Shown: in pieces, positions 32,986 through 42,798 of the stretch | How the letters are laid out: the number at the start of each line of letters is the position of its first letter | Position numbering within the stretch: the first letter of the stretch is position 1 | Source: Limnomonas spitsbergensis | Lineage: Eukaryota; Chlorophyta; Chlorophyceae; Chlamydomonadales | Direction: 5' to 3' | DNA: 64,000 nt | NCBI GenBank assembly: GCA_037349105.1 | Contig: JAYJMM010000082.1 | Coordinates: 992,001-1,056,000, forward strand | The notes under the pieces: model-generated | What the model was told of the DNA's origin: nothing | Database searches by the model: none | The model's input: the letters and a program-made list of their open reading frames with translations, nothing else | Program-made: the position numbers and the translations under genes

Positions 32986-33475
32986 AACACACACACACAC
33001 ACACACTTACAACGGCAGTGTCGTTTACGGCCAGCAGTTGTCTCAAAGTAAACTGAGGCCAAGCAGCAACAAAACATGCTTTTAAACGAGGTGCCTTCTC
33101 CTGCCCTACAGTCCTGCAGCGGGAGAGGACCGCACTCCTTCCGACACCCCCACACCAATGATTATGTCAGTTTGCACAAGACCGCCCTTCTGTGGCCGAC
33201 GGGCTGCCACCACTGCGCCGATGTGCAACAAACCACAACCTCCTGACCCGGCCTGCGACCCAGTTATTAATTCACTGTGTGCCAGGCCGCCTTTCTGAGG
33301 GCACTTCTCCTTTCTGTGGCTGCCGGGCGGCCACCACTGCGCCAACGTTCACCAACCCTCGACCTGCCAGCGGTCGGCGGCCCGAACTGCAGACGCACTT
33401 CGTTGCACAAGGCCCCCCCCTCGAGACGCAGGCGCACTGCAGCTTTATAAAGTGAAGCGAAAGAGAGCTGCCCCC

Positions 33476-36400
33476 CTACTTCTTCCGGTTGTACATCGCA
33501 TAGAAGCTCCCCTCCTCCCCTCCGGCCAGCCACAGGTGCGACTGCACACGCAGCTCGTCCGGCCTCACCAGCGTGAATACATCCGTGCCGCCCCCGCCCA
33601 ACGGCTCGCCCCACTCCACGTACACCTTCACATCACCATTGGGCAGTACCTCTGCATGCCCCAGGTGCTTCCCTGCATGGCGCACCAGGTTGCATGGGTT
33701 TAGGGTTTAGGGTTAAGGGTTAATGGGTTTAGTGCTGTCCTTGAATCAGATCTTCATGGTCTAGAGCTTCATCAATAAGTTTCAGAGTGACGGGTTGAAG
33801 GTTCGGAGTCAGGGTTGTCGCCCATGTCAGGGTTGTTGGCTTGTAGCCCATGTCAGGCTCATCCTCATGCCCTCACCTCGCCTCAAGTCTCGCCTCTTCC
33901 ACGAGCTCTTCTCGCCATTCAGCTCATACTTTTCACGGACCTGGAAACAGAAGTTGAAACAGTTGTTCCAACAGAAGTTCCAACAGTAGTTCAAACATTT
34001 GTTCCAACAGAAGTTCCCACAGTTGTTCCTTGACAAGAAGAAGGACCACTTAACCGCAACACATGGACGAGGGATCCTGGCACAGCTAGCCCACTTGCTT
34101 GGGATGCTGCCGTGGGCACATGCCCAGGTATTGTTCCCATGAGCGAGGTTTTTCAATCAGCAGCCTTCCCCTCCCGGCTCTGTTGCTGCTGATCCAGGTA
34201 TGTCCAGGTTTGTTCCCATCAGCCAGGTTTTGGATCAGCAGGCCCCCCTGCCCCCCGGTCTCTGTTGCTGCTGATCCAGACAAGTCAAGGTTTTGTTCCA
34301 TTAGCCAGGTTGTTGGATGGAAAAGCAGAAAAAAACTGTACCTTGAACCACGGCAGGACGCTAAACACTAAACCAAACTGTACATTGAAACACGGCAGGA
34401 CGCTAAACCCTACACCAATACTGTACCTTGAACCACGGCAAGACGCTGAACACAGCCATCTCAAACACAGGTAGCGGCTGTCCGGCGGGTGTGGCCTCGA
34501 CGATTGACGCCGCCTGCTTGTGCGGCTTGGGATCTGTGAGCTGGATCTCCATGCCCTTCACCAGCCTAGCAACAACAGGGGTGGACATTAGCATTATCAT
34601 TATCACTATCAGCTGCAGCAGATGCCGCCTGCTTGCCCGGCTTGGGATCTGTGAGCTTTATCTCCATACCCTCACCAGCCTAGCAACACCAGGGGTGGAC
34701 ATCAGCATCATCATTCCTATTATCAGCTGCAGCAGCAGCATTATCAGCATCATAATTATCAGCAGCAGCAGCAGCATTATCAGCATCATAAAAATCAGCA
34801 GCAGCAGCAGCAACAGGGTTTCTTTTACGTTGTTTACCTTGCTTCTGCTAAAAAAAATCAGCGACGTTACAGACTAAGAGTAGCTGGGCCTGTGGCAGCA
34901 AGCCCTGCTGCTCATGCCCTTGGCCGCATGCCGATCCAGGTTCGACCACCATGGGCCCAGTGGAGGCTGCCCACTGGCCTGTGCCTATATCATCCACCAA
35001 ACACTGAAACGATCACTGAGCAGCGGCAGTGGTACATCCGAGTTGCTGTCAAAGCAATTCCTCAGCCAGCCGGGAACAATGTTTATCGTGATTCAGCTAC
35101 CACGCACTGAAACAATTACTGAGCTGCAATCGTAGCAGGGCTGAGTTGCTGTCAAAGCATGTCCTCAGCCACCCAGTGTTTATATTTTCGTGATTCAGCT
35201 ACATATCAGCTACAACACTGGCCAGAGGCCCCATTCGTGGCCAGCCATGCTGCTTTGGCCACTAGATGTAGGCTGGTCGAAGTTTGTACCTAATTGGACC
35301 TTCCGCGGCCGCTGGGCGGCCTGCCGGAGTTGAACTTGTAGCCGGAAAATAAACACTGCCAGCCACCACCCAGGAACCAGACTTTTTCAAAAGGGCCAGA
35401 GCTTCACAACCTGGAAGGTCATGTGTAGTGCCGTGAAGGGTCTCTTTTAAGTTGACCCTTTCTGCTAAACCTCACACCCATCAATCTCATACCTCACACA
35501 TGTCACACAGCCGTGTCTTTTCAAACCACACCTCACACTCCACACCTCATGCACAGCCTCACACTCATCACGTCATACCTGCTACATTACTACAACCCAC
35601 TCCACACTTCACACCTCCCACACCTCACCTGGCGACCAGGCCCACACTCCACACTCCACACCTGATGACCAGCTGGACAAGACCATTGAGGCATATCACA
35701 CTCCACACCTCACACAGTCATGCTTCAAACATGATGGCCTGCCGGGTAAGAGTAACACACAATTGAAGTGCATCATACTCCACACCTCGCATTTCACACT
35801 TCACACCTGATTGCCAGCCGGACAACGCCGTTGAGGCGCATCACCCTTATGGCCTCCTCCATGGAGCCTGACCGCTCCATATCCTGAAGGGGGGGGTAGG
35901 GTTTAGGGTTCAGGGTTCAGAGTTGTGGGTTCAGAGTTAGGGTTCAGAATTCAAGGCTGAGAGCTGTGGGTTCAGGGTTGAAAACTAGGGGGGCAGAGCG
36001 CAAGGCTAAGAGTTGTGGGTTCAGGGTTCAGGGTTGAGAGTTAGGGTTCAAAGTTCAAGGCTACGAGTTATGGGTTCAGGGTTCAGGGTTTAGGTTAGGG
36101 GTTCAGAGTTCAGGGTTCAGAGGTGTGGGTTCAGGGTTTAGGGCCGAAAGTTGCAGGTTCAGGCTGAAGGGTGGAGAGTTGTGGGTTCAGAGTTCAGGGT
36201 TCAGAGTTCAAGGTAAAGGTTTAAGGGATGAGAGTTATGGGTTCAGAGTTCAAGGTTTAGAGTTGTAGGTTCAAGGTTTAGAGTTCAGAGTTAGGAGTTC
36301 AGAGCTCAGGGGTAAGAGTTGTGGGGTTTAGGGTTGAGACTTAGGGGTTATGAGTTCAGGTCTAAGAGTTTTAGGTTCAAGGTTCAGGATTACTATCTTC

Positions 36401-39400
36401 CTGAGGTGATACCAAGGGTTGTAATCCTGACACATGCACAAGAGCAGGCAGTGGCTGCGGATACGAGGCAGGTAAAAGGCAGCGGCTGCAGGTTGAAGGC
36501 AGCAGCTGCGGATAAAAGGCAGCGGCCACGGATTGAAGGCAGCGGGCGGCTCGTTGCAAGCAGTGGCAAATTAAAGGCAGCGGGTGTTGGTCAAAGGCAG
36601 CGGCGGGGTAAAGGCAGCGGCCACAGGTTAAAGGCAGCGGGCAGCATGTTGCAGGCAGTGGCAGGTTAAAGGCAGCGGGTAGCAGGTGACAGTCAGGAGG
36701 CAGATGGTGGTAGGTAGCAGGTAGTTTGCGCTCTTTCAATAGCATTCGGGCAGCGGGTAGCAGGTGACAGTTAGCATGCGGTTAGTGACAGGTAGCAAGC
36801 AGAGGGCACTCTTTCAGAGGCACTCAGGCAGCTGGGGGCTGGATTGCAGGAGAGAGCATCGAGCTGCGGGGATTGGGCAGCTGATAGTCAGGCAGCGGCA
36901 CTCGGGTAGCAGACAGCGGGTAATAGGCGACAGGCAGCGGGTTGCCAGTAGTGGGCAGGGGTATCAGGCAGTGGGTATCAGGCACCAGGCAGCAGGTATC
37001 AGGCAGCGGGCAGCAGCTGGCGTAATAGGCTACGGGTCTCGCCTCAGTCAGTGCGGGCAACAGCCGGCGTGTGCAGAGGAGGCAGCGCGTTTGCTCCCAG
37101 TGTGCGTGGCACAGTGATTGGATGTCCGGCCACGAGTCGATATTTGGCAGGCCACCCCGCCGCTGCCAAAGGTCCAATTGGGACCAAACCTGGACAGGCC
37201 AACGACTGGTGGCTATCGCAGCATAGCTGGCCACAAATGGGGCTTCCGGCCAGAGGCTGGAGTGTAGCTGACTCAGAGCTGAGTCACGAAAAGAAAAATT
37301 GGCGTGCATTTTAAGCTGGCACGCGGGTCTGGCAGAAAGGGCTGGAGCTAACGCCTCGCACAAAGAGCTGGCAAACGCAGAAAGAGCATCAGCTGCCGCC
37401 CCAAGCCTAGGGCCTGCTACCTGGGCCTGCCCCCTCGGCAGAGGGAGCATCAGCTGCTGCCCCAAGCCTAGGGCCTGCTACCTGGGCCTGTCCCCTGGGC
37501 AGAGGGAGCATCAGCTGCTGCCCCAAGCCTAGGGCCTGCTACCTGGGCCTGCCCCCTAGGCAGAGGGAGCATCAGCTGCTGCCCCAAGCCTAGGGCCTGC
37601 TACCTGGGCCTGTCCCCTGGGCAGAAGGAGCATCAGCTGCTGCCCCAAGCCTAGGGCCCGCTACCTGGGCCTGCCCCCTCGGCAGAGGGAGCATCAGCTG
37701 CTGCCCCAAGCCTAGGGCCTGCTACCTGGGCCTGCCCCCTCGGCAGAGGGAGCATCAGCTGCTGCCCCAAGCCTAGAGCCTGCTACCTGGGCCTGCCCCC
37801 TCGGCAGAAGGAGCATCAGCTGCTGCCCCAAGCCTAGGGCCTGCTACCTGGGCCTGCCCCCTCGGCAGAGGGAGCATCAGCTGCTGCCTCAAGCCTAGAG
37901 CCTGCTACGTGGGCCTGCCCCCGTGGCAGTGTCTGTTTTTTCAGCGAAGAGTCTACCGCAATGCTGCCCTGTAGCTGCCAAAGGCCGGATTGGGACCAAT
38001 CCAGGACCGGCTTGTGATGGGTGCTCAAGGCAATTTGGCCGGCCACAAATGATGCTCGGGCCAGAGGCCAGAGTGTAGCTAACATGTAGCTGAATCAAAA
38101 GAAAAGAAACACTGCCCCTGGGCCTACGTGAGACCAGGTAGAATAATGCATAATGTCAATCTTTGAACAGAAGGATACATCTTGGGATGGCTTCATGCCT
38201 CCAAGTCACCACACACTCACCACGAGCCATGCATGGTCTGCAATCCATGCCCCCATGCATGGTCCGCAACACATGCCTCCATGCATGGTCCGCAACCCAT
38301 GCCTCTATGCATGGTCCGCAATCCATGCTTCTATGCATGGTCAGCAACCCATGCCTCCATGCATGGTCCGCAACCCATGCCTCCATGCATGGTCCGCAAC
38401 CCATGCCTCCATGCATGGTCCGCAACCCATGCCTCTATGCATGGACAGCAACCCATGTCTCCATTCATGGTCCGCAACCCATGCCTGTATGCATGATCCG
38501 CAGCTCATGCCGCTATGCATGGTCCGCAACCCATGCCGCTATGCATGATCCGCAACCCATGCCTCTATCAAGGTCGGCAACCCATGCCATTATGCATGGT
38601 CCGCAACCCATGCCTCTATGCATGATCATCAACCCATGCCTCCATTCATGGTCCGCAACCCATGCCTCTATTCATGGTCGGCAACCCATGCCTCTATTCA
38701 TGGTCAGCAACCCATGCCTCCATTCATGGTCCGCAACCCATGCCTCTATTCATGGTCCGCAACCCATGCCTCTATTCATGGTCCGCAACCCATGCCTCTA
38801 TTCATGGTCCGCAACCCATGCCTCTATTCATGGTCGGCAACCCATGCCTCTATGCATGGTCCGCAACCCATGCTTCTATGCATGGTCCGCAACCCATGCC
38901 TCTATGCATGATCATCAACCCATGTCTCCATTCATGGTCTGCAACCCATGCCTCTATGCAAGGTCTGCAACCCATGTCTCTATGCATGGTCCGCAACCCA
39001 TGCCTCTATGCATGGTCCGCAACCCATGCCTCTATGCATGATCATCAACCCATGCCTCCATTCATGGTCTGCAACCCATGCCTCTATGCAAGGTCTGCAA
39101 CCCATGTCTCTATGCATGGTTCGCAACTCATGCCTCTAAGCATGATCAGCAACCCATGCCTCTATGCATGGTCAGCAACCCATGCCTCCATTCATGGTCC
39201 GCAACCCATGCCTCTATACATGATCCGCAACCCATGCCTCTATGCATGGTCCGCAACCCATGCCTCTATGCATGGTCCGCAACCCATGCCGCTATGCATT
39301 TGCCGCAACCCATGCCTCTATGCATGGTCCGCAACCCATGCCTCCATGCCTGGTCCGCAACCCATGCCTCCATGCATCGTCCGCAACCCATGCCTCTATG

Positions 39401-40801
39401 CATGGACAGCAACCCATGCCTCTATGCATGGACAGCAACCCATGCCTCTATGCATATCTGCAACCCATGCCTGTATGCATGATCCGCAACCCATGCCTCT
39501 ATGCATGATCATCAACCCATGTCTCCATTCATGGTCCGCAACCTATGCCTCCATGCCTGGTCCGCAACCCATGCCTCCATGCATGGTCAGCAACCCATGC
39601 CTCTATTCATGGTCCGCAACCCATGCCTCCATTCATGGTCCGCAACCCATGCCTCTATGCATGGTCGGCAACCCATGCCTCTATTCATGGTCCACAACCC
39701 ATGCCTCCATGCATGGTCCGCAACCCATGCCTCTATGCATGGTCGGCAACCCATGCCTCTATTCATGGTCCGCAACCCATGCCTCCATGCATGGTCCGCA
39801 ACCCATGCCTCTATGCATGGTCGGCGACCCATGTCTCTATTCATGGTCCGCAACCCATGCCTCCATGCATGGTCCGCAACCCATGCCTCTATGCATGGTC
39901 TGCAACCCATGCCTCTATGCAAGGTCTGCAACCCATGTCTCTATGCATGGTCAGCAACCCATGCCTCTATGCATGGTCAGCAACCCATGCCTCCATTCAT
40001 GGTCCGCAACCCATGCCTCTATGCATGATCCGCAACCCATACCTCTGTGCATGGTCAGCATCCATGCCTCTATGCATGATCAGCAACCCATGCCGCTATG
40101 CATGGGCCGCAACCCATGCCTCTATGCATGGTCAGCAGCCCATGCCTCTATGCATGGTCAGCAACCTATTCCTCTATGTATGGTCAGCAACCCATGCCTC
40201 CATGCATGGTCCGCAACCCATGCCTCTATGCATGGTCCGCAACCCATGCCTCTATGCATGGTCACCAACCCATGCCTCAATACATGGTCAGCAACCCATG
40301 CCTCTATGCATGGTCAGCAACCCATGCATCTCTGGCGGTGTGTGACTCCCTTGGGTTAGTTCAGGGAGTAATGTGGGAGGCAAGCCGAGTGGCTGCTGTC
40401 CTGTCTCGGGCTTGCAACCAGCCATGCATGGCCAGCAGCCTCTGTCCCTACAAAGGTGTGCTACGCTGTCAGCCTCGTCCTGGGTAGGACACACCAGACA
40501 AGGGAGGCAAGCTGAGTGACTCCTGGGCCTGCCATGGGCCTGCCAGCCCCGTTTCCCTGGGCGCCACTGTATGCCACAACAGGCGACCACCCACCTTAAT
40601 CCACACGCCCTCCAGGCCCATGTTTACTGCGGTCGTATCCGGCTGGCCCAAAAGACCTGCCACGGTGATGGGCGCTCGCGGCAACGAGGTGATGCCCTGG
40701 CGCTGCCCATCCTTCCTCTCTTTATTGCCGAACAAGAGGCGAAGTGCCACGCCTGCCAGCACGGAGGCAAACACCCACTTCGGCTTCACGATGATACGCA
40801 T
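33476..40801 (-). CDS. Conserved membrane-anchored protein of unknown function, 5 exons, 227 aa
   Basis: Exons: 40801-40595, 35883-35807, 34565-34427, 33940-33877, 33672-33476. All are GT-AG, phases close to 228 codons, and an in-frame TGA lies nine codons before the ATG. Residues about 9-25 (WVFASVLAGVALRLLFG) form one hydrophobic segment after a short basic N-terminus, so a signal anchor or transit/anchor is likely. The rest reads as a beta-rich domain with conserved-looking patches: LEGVWIK (63-69), EEAIRVM, KGMEIQL, WKRRDLRRG, VEWGEPLGG, TDVFTLVRPDEL and a C-terminal YAMYNRKK. Alternating short strands suggest a lipocalin-like small-ligand fold, but I do not recognise the family and assign no function. 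Intron 1 is 4.7 kb and almost wholly minisatellite. Confidence 0.8.
33680..33735. repeat. Short telomere-like tract
   Basis: GGGTTTAGGGTTTAGGGTTA and GGGTTAATGGGTTTAG, directly upstream of the last exon of the 227-aa gene on its minus-strand transcript. Confidence 0.85.
33941..34040. repeat. 12-15-bp tandem repeat at an acceptor
   Basis: About seven units of AACAGAAGTTCC / AACAGTTGTTCC begin at the acceptor of exon 4 of the 227-aa gene and run upstream. Each unit holds a decoy AG on the minus strand. Confidence 0.85.
34095..34330. repeat. ~90-bp tandem repeat, three units
   Basis: TTGTTCCCAT(G/C)AGC(G/C)AGGTTTT then GATCAGCAG, CCCC, CTCTGTTGCTGCTGATCCAG. It is intron sequence of the 227-aa gene. 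Confidence 0.8.
34335..34426. repeat. Donor-edge copies of exon 3 of the 227-aa gene
   Basis: Two ~45-bp units (34337-34372 and 34377-34415) repeat CTGTACCTTGAACCACGGCA then GGACGCTAAAC, matching the exon end and GTACAG donor at 34421-34450. Confidence 0.9.
34600..34850. repeat. Acceptor-edge copy of exon 3 plus CAGCAG/ATCAGC repeats
   Basis: The sequence at 34615-34700 repeats GCCGCCTGCTTG then CGGCTTGGGATCTGTGAGCT and CTCACCAGCCTAGCAAC from exon 3 and its acceptor. AGCAGCAGCAGCATTATCAG microsatellite follows. Confidence 0.9.
35185..35362 (-). repeat. Dispersed repeat, family B (reverse copy)
   Basis: Complement of the 10.4-kb copy: CAGCTACATATCAGCTACA, GGCCAGAGGCCCCATT, GGCCAGCCATGCTGC, GCTGGGCGGCCTGCC. 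Confidence 0.7.
35590..35800. repeat. Donor-edge copies of exon 2 of the 227-aa gene
   Basis: Two to three ~85-bp units; the best (35662-35702) reads CACACCTGATGACCAGCTGG then ACAAGACCATTGAGGC. The true exon end at 35803-35845 reads CACACCTGATTGCCAGCCGG. Spacers are CACACTCCACACCTCA repeats. Confidence 0.85.
35885..36405. repeat. Degenerate telomere-like tract
   Basis: About 500 bp of GGGTTCAGGGTTCAGAGTT/GGGTTTAGGG-like units next to the exon 2 acceptor of the 227-aa gene. It is heavily drifted, so not a recent telomere addition. Confidence 0.85.
36440..37010. repeat. AGGCAGCGG-type repeats
   Basis: Short units of (T)AAAGGCAGCGG(G/C), then (T)AGCAGGTGACAG variants, within intron 1 of the 227-aa gene. 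Confidence 0.8.
37130..38112. repeat. Two family B copies flanking a 61-bp minisatellite
   Basis: Family B copies at 37130-37312 and 37965-38112 have the same orientation. Between them, 37385-37930 holds nine 61-bp units (GAGGGAGCATCAGCTGCTGC then CCCAAGCCTAGGGCCTGC, TACCTGGGCCTG). The layout could mean that family B recombination or slippage helped build the array. Confidence 0.85.
38229..40335. repeat. 26-bp minisatellite, about 80 units
   Basis: CCCATGCCTCTATGCATGGT then CCGCAA, with CTCTATTCATGG and TGATC variants in higher-order order. Because 26 is not a multiple of three, all three plus frames stay open and read the same 26-residue repeat (MVRNPCLYAW etc.). It fills about half of intron 1 of the 227-aa gene. 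Confidence 0.97.
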
Positions 40802-42798
40802 CTCAGTCCAAGCTTGCGTGCCGTCTCAGTAGACCGAGGTTTTTATTTCTTCCAGGTTTGTAAGGTTTGTTTATCGTATGTGTAGAGGGAAAGGTTCACA
40901 ACGCTGGTGGGACGCATGAGGGGACGTGACTAGATCCGGCAAAAGCGTGACTAAACCGAACTTCCCCCAAAAGTGCTGAAGAGTGCGACGTAAGAGGATC
41001 GCGTGTCAGGAACAAAGCGCACCAGTGTCACCGTGCCACTCATGTCACGTCGCGGCACGTATTTCTTCCTTTCATTATTTCAGTTCATGTTTTAGTGGGT
41101 TAGGCAACAGCCCAAACCACTAATGCATGACATGTGTGGGAGAATTGGTAGTCGGAATTTCAAGTTACTAGCAATATACCGGTAATCAACCGATTATAAA
41201 TTAGTGATCTGGGACATAAAACGTGTATTTCCCATCAGTTTTTGTGACATTTCAATGTTAAAAAAATTAGGTCGAAGGTCCTATGATGCCCGAGCACATG
41301 AAGGCCAGACCAGGGTCGTTTCAACGCCAGCCCGAGGTGGCAGCATTGCTACACAAAGAAATCATTTAGGCCAAAGGCCCTATGATGCCGGAGGACATGT
41401 AGGACAGACCAGGGTATTTTTAACGCCAGCCCGAGGCGGCAGCAAAGCTGCAGAAAATAAAAATCTCAAGAACATCAATTTGAAATGTCCCTAGAATGCC
41501 GGAGCATCAGGTGCCAGCCCGGTCTACCTGGGAACTCAATGAGTTGCTTAGCAGGCCAGAGGTCGTGTGATGTAACAAGAATATTACACGCGTGATGTTT
41601 CGGAAAGTCCAATTATTTTTATTTTACGAAGGTAGGGACAGTGACTCATCAGTGCCATGAGACATACATGATATCTATATGTAACTAAGCTCTACATTCG
41701 ATAGTGTGCCGTTCCTGTACCTGCTCGCCTTTTCTCAACTGTCGCCAGGTCCACATGTGCATTAGGGCTGTTCTTCTGTGTTTACGCTTTTCTATATTAT
41801 AGGGTTTGTCGGCTAGCCTCATACTTTGTTAAGTCCAAGCTCTACATCCGTTAGATAGAAACATGCCAACAAGAGCTCTGGGGCCCAGGAGCCCCAGCTT
41901 ATTATATGCGTTCGTGGTTGGGCGATCGATGGTGTGCTTGGCAGGCTTCAAGATGGCAGAAATCCCCCCCACAGCTTACAAAACGGTCAATGCCAGACCG
42001 CTCATGCCGGACGGGCAAAGAGGGAGCTGACAAATAACATAGGATCTTTACCCCGAGAGTGGGTGTGAGCAATGCCTGCATCCCAAAGCCTTTCACCCAA
42101 GCAGTAGGAGATTCTCCAGGATGGCAGCGGAATAGACACAGGTCAACGCCACAAGCCCTGATGAGCACACAAAACAAGAATCCAGGAAATGACAAAAATC
42201 CACTGGCAGCAATACCATAATATACATTTATGCATGACAGAGCATGTGCCTCCTTAACAGAGATTGTCCACAGAGATAAAGTAGTATCGGCACACTGTGT
42301 TCCCCTGGTCACATGTGGGTCCATGCATGTGCTCACGGTAGCAGTATACCAGTAATCTAATATTGATATTAAATTATCATGCTCGGAATAAAATATAATG
42401 TACTGGTTGTTGTCGGTGGCATTGTATAAGACACACGCGTGCGTACAATACATTCGTTAGCGATGCAAAATCGCTATTCAAGGATGGAGTGGAGATATGG
42501 AGACAAAGGAAAGAGTTGGAATCAAAGACATGACAAAATAAGAGTAACAAAGGGGCAGACCAGAAAAGATGCTTCCAAACATGAGAAAAGAGAAGGTATT
42601 CCGGCAACTCAAACATATTGCAGATTGAGGCGACAGGAATATGAAGGAAATTATTTGCATCAAACCAACGTCATTGCTACATTGCAGTAGGTCTGTCATA
42701 GGCATTTCAAGAGAATGTTATTTCCATTAAGTGACACCTTTCCAGGTGATTTTTGAACATTGATTTCCTCCAGCTGTCAGGTAGGGCATTCCCAGCCT
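40802..42798. other. Intergenic region between the 227-aa gene and the kinase
   Basis: Both genes are on the minus strand, so this holds the promoter of the 227-aa gene and the 3' UTR of the kinase. A ~105-bp direct duplication lies at 41268-41460 (CCTATGATGCC, GACCAGGGT, ACGCCAGCCCGAGG). No gene is recognised. A 183-codon minus frame at 41902-42453 has no supporting signal. Confidence 0.5.
41268..41460. repeat. ~105-bp direct duplication
   Basis: Two units share AGG(T/C)C(G/A)AAGGTCCTATGATGCC, ACATG(A/T)AGG(C/A)CAGACCAGGGT and ACGCCAGCCCGAGG(T/C)GGCAGC. Confidence 0.8.

Larger units (their letters stand above)
28760..33475. other. Intergenic block of decayed elements
   Basis: No host gene is recognised. 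It contains the 3' end region of the RS/SRI gene, a family A copy (29177-29235), a 66-bp hairpin (29594-29660), opposing LINE fragments (29829-31800), a second hairpin (31313-31405), a further family A copy (31822-31880), a family C copy (32915-32985), a CA microsatellite (32988-33006) and G/C-rich repeat sequence near 33190-33450. I see nothing defined between 31900 and 32900. Confidence 0.6.

Noticed and set aside
38163..40359. 565-codon frame of MVRNPCLYAWSATHAS repeats
   Set aside because: Translation of a 26-bp minisatellite, identical in all three frames, in the intron of the 227-aa gene.
41902..42453. 183-codon minus-strand frame
   Set aside because: Mixed composition with no domain, no codon bias and no splice partners; probably kinase 3' flank.
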